A stretch of DNA of 64,000 nucleotides. Source: Trichomonas vaginalis G3 (lineage: Eukaryota > Parabasalia > Trichomonadida > Trichomonadidae). Positions within the stretch are counted from its first letter, which is position 1; each line of letters begins with the position of its first letter. The notes below the pieces were generated by a model. The model had not been told where the DNA came from, searched no databases, and was given only the letters and a program-made list of their open reading frames with translations. The stretch spans positions 27,047,896 to 27,111,895 of the forward strand of contig NC_067206.1 in the NCBI RefSeq assembly GCF_026262505.1, written 5' to 3'. Shown piece after piece: positions 48,010-55,494 of this stretch. Position numbers and translations under genes: made by a program.

Positions 48010-48852
48010 ATGCTTCCAATAGAAAAAGAAAATTCAAGAGTTGCTACAACTAAACCATTAGATGAACTTTTTACTAATGTCGGTCAAAAGTTTGAGACAG
48101 AGACCGTAAAGCATGAAGGCTATCGTTTTGACTACCCATTAAGATGGCTAAGAGACCCATCTGTCACAAAAGCTATTGGCTTTCGTAGAATGAAGTTCAT
48201 TTCAGAAGCCATACATGGTTTCCCATTTACGGTCGGTTTTGAAGTTCGATACTATAACAAAGAAAACGTATGTATGAGAAATTTGAACAGGGAAAACTTT
48301 TACAAGTTAGTTTGCTTGTAAACTTAGAAACAACTCTTCAAGCTTTTCAAGAAAAAATAAACGATATCTATATCGAATATGCAAAACAGTATAACATTGA
48401 CGAAGGAGAAATACCATCTCGATATTATTTATGACAGGAAAAATGCAACTGTTAAAATCAATAGAATAGAAGACCTTGGAGAAACGTTTATATTTCTACA
48501 AAATATAACTTGGCATGGTATAGATTTATGAGGATGTTAAATCAGCCTGCAGCATATCCAGTACACCCAGACTTTTATGAAGTCGAAAACCTAATGGAAC
48601 ATATGAAAATGTTTTCGACCCAGCTGCTATTATTGTTCATGCTTCATTTTCTGGCGCCCAAAACTCTTTCTTATGCTTGGCAAATGACTTTTACGAAAAA
48701 CCTACAAAGTTATACGAACCACCAAGTGGAAGTATTTCAGACTTTCAAGTATGGTTTACTACAGATGGAAGAAAAAGAATAATTCCATTATACCATGCGT
48801 TTTACTTAGAACTTAGTTTCATATACAACTACTATCGAACGGTAAAAATATA
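48010..48852 (+). pseudogene. Variable Maverick gene (form B)
   Basis: Shares MLPIEKENSRVATTKPLDEL to GFRRMKF with Maverick A, then diverges from about 48197 (ISEAIHGFPFTVGFEVRYYN). The two forms keep related patterns: a beta hairpin, a Leu-rich helix, then IIYDRKNATVKINRI here versus RIVYDKQNSQVSFQI in A. Further 3' sequence has no counterpart in A. The starts of this gene and the fibre gene are 17 bases apart. Broken. Confidence 0.55.
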
Positions 48853-48857
48853 ATTTT

Positions 48858-49099
48858 TTAATACGGTTGAGGTGTTGGATTTGGTTGCCAACTAGACTGT
48901 GGTGCAGGTTCAGGCTGTTGTATAACAGGAGCTTGTTCTTCTGGTTCAGGGTCTTTAGGTATAATACCAACGAACTGACCTACTCTTTTACCAATATTTT
49001 TGACTCCGTTCAAATTCCTCTTCCTACGGTTTTTATTCCATTCCATATACCTCTTCCAACATTTCGAAAGAAGTTTCCTATCTTACTGAAGAAACCCAT
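48858..49099 (-). pseudogene. Amphipathic peptide and Pro/Gln/Glu-rich tail gene (copy B)
   Basis: Begins MGFFSKIGNFFRNVGRGIW, a basic amphipathic helix. The downstream part includes NIGKRVGQFVGIIPKDPEPE and a Pro/Gln-rich end (QPEPAPQSSWQPNPTPQPY). Likely a small membrane-active virion protein. Broken. Confidence 0.45.
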
Positions 49100-49115
49100 T
49101 TTACTATATGTAAAA

Positions 49116-49482
49116 ATTCTAATGTCCGCCTAGTCTCTTACGTTTCCTGTTGAGTTCCATAGCATTCTTTAACTGGAGCTCATACATTCTGTTTCTCCTC
49201 TGGTAGAAAACATATTCTGGGTCAACTCCTGTGTTCGCGTCATCTGCATAAAGTTGTTTATATCCCACTTCAGGGTTTGTATAAAAACTCTTTCCATCTC
49301 ATATTTGCATACCATGGTGGCAAACCTAACGCAGCGTCATTTGACATGGCAGTTTGCATTTGTACATCTGTTGGCACTTGACCATAGTTTGCCATTGCAG
49401 TTTGTATTCTAACTTCATTTGGAATATTCTCTGGGTTTGGTTGTCCAGGTTGCTGCGCATTCGCTAAGTTCTGTGCGTCCAT
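49116..49482 (-). pseudogene. Asn/Gln/Pro-rich small protein (copy B of 13929-14291)
   Basis: MDAQNLANAQQPGQPNPENI start, promoter motif TTTTTATCTAATATTAA as in A (with one more base of spacing in the A/T tract). Near-identical over the first 70 residues. Broken in this copy. Confidence 0.55.
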
Positions 49483-49506
49483 TTAATATTAGATAAAAAA
49501 TATCTC

Positions 49507-49638
49507 TTACGAGTACATATACTGAACATTTGCAGGCATTGGTTCATCTTCATATTCTCTATATCTTTCTGCCACGTCAAATAAATAAATGACACAATGG
49601 AAAAAACCTAAAACAAGTAGTCCTATTTCAAACCACAT
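49507..49638 (-). CDS. Tiny membrane protein, 43 aa (copy B)
   Basis: Same length as 14315-14446 with one membrane helix at the N-terminus (MWFEIGLLVLGFFHCVIYLF) and an acidic tail (AERYREYEDEPMP). Open in both copies, although the neighbouring methyltransferase gene is broken here. Confidence 0.55.
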   Translation of the reverse strand: MWFEIGLLVLGFFHCVIYLFDVAERYREYEDEPMPANVQYMYS

Positions 49639-49652
49639 TTACTTACTAATAA

Positions 49653-50438
49653 AATTTCTTTGTTATGACACTTTCTCCGGTTTATAGGACCTCTCTCATA
49701 TTCTATTTGTCATATCTAAACTCATAGTCATGTATGTCCTCTAACCATCTCATAACGGTTTCCAAACCACTTTTATCGGATGTAAAGTAAAAGCATGGAT
49801 GGTTATGTAAAACGTCTAAAGTTTCTAAAGAGTCTCTCAAAGTCCAGTCTACTTGGTATTGAAAATCCCATGTGTTATAGAACGGCGGGTCCACTATAAA
49901 GAAAACATTTTCCTTGTCTTTATATTTTCATACAACTCTGTCCATTAACATCTCACAAACTCTATACCCTCAATATATTTTTCTATGTCCTCTTTGAAAA
50001 CATTTGTATAGTTAAGATATAAAACGTTTGACATAAGTGTTTCAATGTCATGAACTCTTATAGAACCACTATATAATAGTCTAGCAGATATACTATCCCA
50101 GTCTATATATTCTGCTTTTTTCAAAACCTCTCTCACAATATTTTTCTTATCTAATGGTATACGTTCCATCTTACCTATAGGTATCTTTTCTTTTAACTCT
50201 TTCAATATATTGTTTGTGTCTGGTATATGTTTGAGACGGTCCATATAGTTGTCGAAGTCATTGCATATAATCTTTGAGTCTGGAATATTGTATGGCACAA
50301 ATGGGATATATAGAAACTTCCACCGAACAAATCTACAAATGTTAGACCATTCGGTAGTTTCTTAAGTTCTCTCAATATAATATCTTTACATTTACTCTTA
50401 TTTCCAAAGAACGGTAACGGTGGTTTTGTAAAATTCAT
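49653..50438 (-). pseudogene. Dam-like adenine methyltransferase (copy B)
   Basis: Counterpart of the open gene at 14416-15249; the N-terminal FFGNKSKCKDIILRELKK and the DPPFYNTWDFQYQVDW stretches can be recognised. Broken in several places. Confidence 0.8.
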
Positions 50439-50535
50439 TTATATATAATAATAAAAATGTTTTTACCCGAAAAGTGACAGAAAAGTGACAAAGCATGAAA
50501 ACATATATAATTTGTGAAAAGTGAAACATTATATA

Positions 50536-50667
50536 ATGTTTTCGACCCAGAAGAAGGCTTCTTCCCAGAAGCAATGGAGGAAGAAGAAGAGTCCTCCGAA
50601 TTCACACCAGAAGACTAACAATTTTCCGAATAAAAACTTCATTTATACTAAACATCTTCGGGGCTAG
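50536..50667 (+). CDS. Basic 43-aa ORF at right end (copy B)
   Basis: Same length and reading as 15347-15478 and, like it, ends inside the terminal repeat. Equal open length in two copies is suggestive, but much of the segment is nearly identical DNA, so conservation is weak evidence. Confidence 0.3.
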   Translation: MFSTQKKASSQKQWRKKKSPPNSHQKTNNFPNKNFIYTKHLRG

Positions 50668-50706
50668 AGGGCACGAAGTGCCTGGAAGCCCCACTACCTT
50701 TTTTTT
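50644..50706 (-). repeat. Right terminal inverted repeat of Maverick B
   Basis: 63 bp; inner edge TATACTAAACATCTTC, then hairpin GGGCACGAAGTGCC framed by GGGGCT and AGCCCC, then CACTACC and T8. Adjacent outside is ACGGTA (50707-50712), matching the duplication at the left end. Confidence 0.93.
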
Positions 50707-51043
50707 ACGGTAGTGTTTACTAATAGATGAATAGTATATAAATGTTGCATGCTAAGTTCGGTCAAAATGTAAACCTCTCAATTTTATCGTCGGGGAAAGT
50801 AACTCAATTCCTTCAAAATTATTCTTTAAATATTGAATTTAAAGATTTATATAAATAAATAGGCTAATACAATATTTAAAAATGAGAAAAAATAACTTTT
50901 CAAAGAACTTTTCATAATCTCAAAGAAAATTTTTTATTCAATAATTATATAAATTAATTAACATTCATAATGGAATTGGATTTTTTTTATAAAAATTGGT
51001 CCTACTTAACTTTTTGAGAGAATTTGGCTTTTCATTTTTTATT

Positions 51044-51892
51044 ATGAGTAGACCAACCATTCCTTCTTGGTGGTTAATTCAAACACGCGAAAAACTTGAA
51101 TCTCGCGAACTCAATTATTTAATTGCGTGTAAGCGAGTTCCATCCGAGGATGAAATGAAGTGTGAATTTAGATCAATTTCGAAAAACACACTTAAAGCAG
51201 CATACACAAATGCAAATTTAACACCCCCAAACGTTAAACCTGGTCCGGCACCAGATGATATTACTCCTGAAAATTTGCAATATGTTCTCCAAAAATTTCA
51301 GGAATATAAGTGCGGAATCCAAAAGATGTTTTGGCGTTTAAACATGGATCAAAATGTTTATTCAGTTTCCTACAATAAACTCAGAAGAATTTACAGTATT
51401 TTGGAGATCAAAGAACCAAAAAGTGACAGGCCCCCTCAAAAATATTATACGCCATATGAAGCAAAACAAAACCTGATGCCATTATGGCATGTAGATGTTC
51501 ATTTTTTATACGGTTCACAGAGGTTACCTGTTTATGGTATAATAGACGATAAATCTCGGTTTTTGTTTGGCTTTAAAAATTTTGCCAATAAATTTTCCGA
51601 ATCTACAACAAGAGTTGCCGAAGAAACGATTGGCTTATATCAAAAGCCATTTTGTTTCTGGTCCGACACCGGGGGAGAGAATATGGGCCAATTTTATAAT
51701 TGGCTCATGCGAAACAACATTCAAATCCGCCACACTCTCCCCCATATGCCGCGCCAGAACGGCAAGATTGAAAGGCTCTGGCCGTCTCTTGAAAGAAATG
51801 TCGGCCGGTCTTCAAATGCAAAACAAATTCAAGAATTTCTTGATAAATTCAGGAAAAATTACAACTCAGTACCACATAAAACCCTTCCCAAA
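51044..51892 (+). CDS. Integrase-type DDE transposase (truncated 3')
   Basis: Starts MSRPTIPSWWLIQTREKLES; ATG 51044 follows TTTTCATTTTTTATT, an initiator-like sequence, so it is preferred to an ATG at 50996. N-terminal ~135 residues: a helical DNA-binding part with an IS3-like HTH (KCGIQKMFWRLN...KLRRIYSIL). The rve-type core has LWHVDVHFL (first Asp), WSDTGGENMGQF (second Asp) and PRQNGKIERLW (Glu), with the expected spacing. The IS3-type end (YNSVPHKTLPK) stops at about 51892, where a Maverick terminus-like hairpin begins; the last ~28 in-frame residues are foreign. The enzyme would mobilise the surrounding transposon. Confidence 0.8.
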
Positions 51893-51900
51893 GTTAGTAT

Positions 51901-51949
51901 ACATATCAAGTGTACGGAGGCACTGCGAGCCTCCTTACACCTGATATGT
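51901..51949. repeat. Hairpin resembling a Maverick terminal repeat
   Basis: ACATATCAAGTGTACGGAGG(C) pairs with (G)CCTCCTTACACCTGATATGT around a 7-base loop: 21-bp arms with two mismatches. Like the hairpins in the A/B termini it is a GGAGGC-type stem with GC-rich loop, and it interrupts a transposase gene. I read it as the end of a third Maverick-like element running right from about 51893. Confidence 0.6.
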
Positions 51950-52072
51950 GAATTTGACACTTTACAAAACCGTTAACGTATATTTTACAACACAAACACA
52001 AACATCAACTTAACCTTAAATATTTATAAAGCCGCCAACCACTTCACCTTACTACTGTAAAAATAAACGTTC

Positions 52073-52399
52073 TCACTTACAAAAGTATTGCAACTCTTCC
52101 CATTGCTGTGCTTCACACAATAGTTCATATTCTTCAGTATCGCTGCTGTCGCTCCAATCGTCAGAGTCAAAATCACTGTCATAGTTTATACCTGTAAGTT
52201 TTGACAAAGCTAATGAAACACGCTTACCGTTTGTATCGTATGCTTGTATAAACTTTCCATTCTTCATTCCTTCATAAACGCTCAAACTAACTTTACCCTT
52301 TCTCCCTCGTATCTGATAGAATGTATTTTCACGAGGAACGAAGAACAAATTCTTGAACTCATGACCGTTGTAGTTTGTTATCTCAATAGTTTTCGTCAT
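52073..52399 (-). CDS. Small beta-rich protein, 108 aa (third Maverick)
   Basis: Open gene: MTKTIEITNYNGHEFKNLFF then ENTFYQIRGRKGKVSLSVYE and a C-terminal acidic tail (DSDFDSDDWSDSSDTEEYEL). The N-terminal domain aligns by eye with the 81-residue protein at 58482-58727 (VEITDYGKHSFEFYYYVENE; the shared 'TxxKRVxLxxxK' end), so both belong to one family of short beta proteins in these elements. Start follows TTTTATTTTTATATAA. Function unknown. Confidence 0.6.
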   Translation of the reverse strand: MTKTIEITNYNGHEFKNLFFVPRENTFYQIRGRKGKVSLSVYEGMKNGKFIQAYDTNGKRVSLALSKLTGINYDSDFDSDDWSDSSDTEEYELLCEAQQWEELQYFCK

Positions 52400-52480
52400 T
52401 TATATAAAAATAAAATAAAAAATAAACTTAAAAATTAATGATATCACCACTCCCACACGTATGAAAACATCCATTTAAAT

Positions 52481-52531
52481 TTAGGGTAGAAGGTTAGATC
52501 TAACCTCATTTCTACCCTCATTTCTACCCTG
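52481..52531 (+). repeat. Palindromic repeat unit, CTACCC type
   Basis: TTAGGGTAGAAGGTTAGATC followed by TAACC and two TCATTTCTACCCT arms. Same unit as in the array at 58.9-64 kb, here single, just upstream of the gene at 52073-52399. Confidence 0.85.
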
Positions 52532-52545
52532 TTGAATTCATTGCT

Positions 52546-53298
52546 TTATAACTCTCTTCCTTTCTCCAACTCTTCTAACTAGGGCTGTACAAGATTTAAA
52601 AAAACATTGCCGGGTTACCGTAGAGGCCTAAAAAAATCGCGCCTCGGCGGCAAGCCGCCTCGGCATTAAGAATGCGCATCTAAATTTTTATATGTCCTTC
52701 TTTCTTTTATTTTTCCCTTCCCTTCCTTTTCTTTTTCTTTTTTTCCCTCCTCTTGCTCTCATTTACCTTTTTTTTCCTTTTCTCATCATTTTTCAAAATT
52801 TAAAATTTTTATCAAAAATCTTGCCTATAAAAGCAGATTATGGAACCTTTTAATGCCTCTTAATCAATATTATACAGCATAAAGCATATTAAATGAAAGT
52901 AATTACGTATAAATTTATTTTATTATCTTATTTATTAATTCTTTAGCATGTATTGTTTAATATTAACTTTTCTGTACATTAAATATGATATCTCCAAAGT
53001 ATGAATGCCTTGTAACGAAACGAAAACTTAATTTTATGTTGAATATTTCACAAACATTAGATTATTAAAATATATGTTGGATATCCCTTAGTATGAGACT
53101 TCATGACTCTTGTTGTCTAACGTGAGCTTTGGATTGCAAGCTTGCTACAGCACATAAGTATTCTGTGGTTAAAAAACCACATGAGCTTTAAAAAACTATA
53201 AAACCAAAAATAATTGTTATAATTTAAATGAAGAAGTAATTTAAAACGATTTTATTTATGATCAAATTTTATATATTTTTTTGGATCAAATCCATTTT
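52546..53298. other. Gene-free body of transposon, with a GC hairpin
   Basis: No coding region supported. At 52646-52659 GGCGGC-AA-GCCGCC forms a perfect stem within a short GC-rich patch (52600-52680), odd for this AT-rich DNA. A C/T-rich tract (TTTCTTTTATTTTTCCC and the like) follows at 52700-52790. The rest is plain AT-rich. Confidence 0.5.
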
Positions 53299-53869
53299 AA
53301 TAGAATTTATATACTATTCATCTATTAGTAAACACTACCGTATATTATTTTTTAAGCTATCTTATTTTTTGAAATTTTATTCAAATCTTTGGTCGCAAGA
53401 AGAATTGCATGATAAATAAAAACATTTAATCAAAGTCAATTTTATTTTTTCATATTCAAATGGACTGAGTGTTAACATTTAACATTTTTTGCTAATTGTC
53501 GTCAAAATTAGGCGTAAAGCAAAAATTGATATTTCATATGGTTTTATGATAGATAAGCATTATATTCACACTCATTATATTCGTAAATTTTGAGGTTTAT
53601 CCTTCGCTTTTAAGATCATTGAATTTGATTTTTATATAAAATAGTTATATATTAGAAAATAATATGAGTTTATGTGATATTATTTTTCAGAAGATTTCAT
53701 TCTATATGCCTATGAAAAGTACTCTCAAAACTAACTTTTTCCTAATTATAATTAAATCTAGAATATTGTATTATGCTTAGTATTATTTCATTTTTCTCAT
53801 TCAATTTAGAAATTTACAAATGTCAAAAAATTGAGAGCTGTCACTTTTGATGAATTTCTGTTTATTACA
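53299..53869 (-). repeat. Right terminus of integrase-type transposon with empty Maverick site
   Basis: Inverted copy of the left terminus. It contains the undisturbed target TACCGT at 53336-53341 (ACGGTA on the other strand), exactly where Maverick B entered the left copy. It ends CTGTTTATTACA, followed by GCAT. Confidence 0.9.
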
Positions 53870-53873
53870 GCAT

Positions 53874-54406
53874 TGTTATTAATAATGAAAAATAAAGCTT
53901 ATTTCAATGAAAATTGTTCTGCAAATTTATTTCACTTTTGACCTCACTTTTTCCGTAATTCAATTTTTTACTTTTAATATTTTAGATCTTCATAATATCA
54001 TTTGAAAAATTCACCATATAAAAAATCAAGTTATCAATTCACTTTTTCCGTAATTCAAAAATCAAAATATAAATAATATATCTTTTTATCAAATATTATT
54101 ATTATATTCTATGAAAATGAGGTCCGGAAATTTTGCGGATTCCCGTAACTCAATTTTACGGAAAAGTGCAGTAAACTATTCAAAATACGGAAAAAATTGG
54201 TGTAAACTAATGATTTACGGTAAAATCACGGAAAGTCCCGGAAGAATATATGTGCCTATATGAAATTATACAAAAATGAATCAAACGCATTTTAAAAGAT
54301 TGTTCTTGTATTATAAATGCTATTCGCAGATTTATTAGTTGAAGAAAATTACCAAATTTTTGCCGATTTACAAAAAATGATTTACAAAGCATATTTTTAT
54401 AAGGCT
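53874..54406. other. AT-rich region without recognisable gene
   Basis: About 530 bp with no supported gene. The word TTTACGGAAA and variants (CCGTAATTCAA, TACGGAAAAA, TTTACGGTAAAATCACGG) recur between 53950 and 54235, suggesting an old short repeat. Nothing else seen. Confidence 0.4.
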
Positions 54407-54733
54407 TTAAAAATCTTTAAAATGTGACCGGTGACGGAAATCCATGGTAACCAACCGCGGTTCCCGTTTGGAATGCCATACTTCTAACTTCTTCCTAAGT
54501 TCAGCAATGTTGTCCTCATGAAGTTTAATCTTCCTTAATATACCTTCTTTATCTAATGGTTGCTTTATCTTTCTAAACTGAACTCTACCATCCTTCATAG
54601 TATGAATGTAAAAACCTTCTGGAATAGTTCCTGATTTAATGTATTCTACCAAAAACTTTTGTTTCATTGCTTCAGTGACTTTAGTCGTCATTTCAATCAA
54701 AGGTGAAGCTAGCACAGCGATAATGGATTTCAT
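54407..54733 (-). CDS. Hypothetical helical protein, 108 aa
   Basis: MKSIIAVLASPLIEMTTKVT; a second ATG 14 codons in (MTTKVTEAMKQKFLVEY) is an equally possible start. Then GTIPEGFYIHTMKDGRVQF, a short beta hairpin, and a Lys/Glu coiled coil (RKIKLHEDNIAELRKKLE), with a basic Arg/His-rich end. I recognise no family. It is on the same strand as the helicase, 760 bases downstream of it, across a repeat-filled gap. Confidence 0.45.
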   Translation of the reverse strand: MKSIIAVLASPLIEMTTKVTEAMKQKFLVEYIKSGTIPEGFYIHTMKDGRVQFRKIKQPLDKEGILRKIKLHEDNIAELRKKLEVWHSKREPRLVTMDFRHRSHFKDF

Positions 54734-54739
54734 GACTTT

Positions 54740-55400
54740 TTAGTATTTCATGCAATCTTAACAGATAGCCTTACAAGTACTTCCAGTGTCCCTAGCTGCC
54801 CTCCTTTTTATATAACTCCATGACATTTATAATCTCGCGAAACTTAACAGGTAGCATAACAGATTAAAATCAGATGAGGTTTTGAACCAAAATTTCTAAG
54901 CAACGTTGTCAAGGATTTTGAGGAACTAGGGACAGAGTGTGGCAAAGTCCAAGATTTAATTTATCTTCATCTGTTTCATCAGCTATCTCATCTAATATGC
55001 CAATATTTTATTCATAACTCGTGGCAAACTCACTAACTTTCATTATGTTCATCTGCATGCTTCATCTGATAGAAAGTATGACTTTCATTAACTCTGTGAG
55101 ATAATGAAAACTACTAGGGACAGAGACCATGGCAAAGTTTATGACTTTCATTATTTCCAGAACTTAATGAAAACTACTAGGGACAGAGGCCATGGCAAAG
55201 TTCATGATTTAATTTATTCTCTCACTAACAACAAACACAAACTCCAACACTAACATCAAGTACTAACTTCAGCACAAATGACAAACACTAACAACAAACA
55301 CAAACTCCAACACTAGCATCAAGTACTAACTTCAGCACAAATGACAAAACACTAACAACAAACACAAACTCCAACACTAAGACAAAAAAATTAATGTCCT
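54740..55400. repeat. Repeat-rich intergenic region: 63-bp and 'ACTAGGGACAGAG' repeats
   Basis: ACTAGGGACAGAG...CATGGCAAAGTT occurs near 54928 (shorter), 55110 and 55178. A 63-64-bp unit starting CACTAACAACAAACACAAAC recurs at 55223, 55286 and 55350. No coding potential. The C/A-rich strand bias is unlike the surroundings. Confidence 0.85.
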
Positions 55401-55494
55401 CACTTCTTAACAAAGTAATATGTGCTTCTTACACCACCATAGCTCAAACGTTTCTTTTCAAACATCGATTGAAACTTATTTTGAGCCATTGGCT

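Larger units (their letters stand above)
22817..50706. mobile_element. Maverick/Polinton B, full length with nested transposon (fossil)
   Basis: 27.9 kb, of which 3.1 kb is a later Mutator-like insertion, leaving ~24.8 kb. Both 63-bp terminal inverted repeats are present, and ACGGTA is duplicated at 22811-22816 and 50707-50712, the 6-bp duplication expected of Polinton integrases. The uninterrupted site is visible inverted at 53336-53341. The full gene set from capsid to methyltransferase can be recognised. The element is broken, with about twenty breaks besides the inserted transposon. Near identity with Maverick A and an undecayed target duplication argue for a recent insertion. Confidence 0.95.
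22284..53869. mobile_element. Integrase-type DDE transposon (Ginger/IS3EU-like) hosting Maverick B
   Basis: The left terminus (22284-22816 plus 50707-50744) is an inverted copy of 53299-53869, giving termini of about 570 bp. The ends read TGTAATAAACAG ... CTGTTTATTACA. They are flanked by GCAT (22280-22283 and 53870-53873), or on another reading by AGCATT. TG...CA ends with a 4-bp duplication fit Ginger; a 6-bp duplication would fit IS3EU-like elements. Without Maverick B the element is ~3.7 kb. It holds a transposase gene with an integrase core at 51044. Maverick B is inserted in the left terminus and a further Maverick end in the body. Confidence 0.75.

Noticed and set aside
55223-55400. 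Trichomonad intron 3' ends (ACTAAC... motif)
   Set aside because: The ACTAACAACAAACAC words lack the conserved ACACACAG end and a GTATGT donor, and lie in a tandem repeat.
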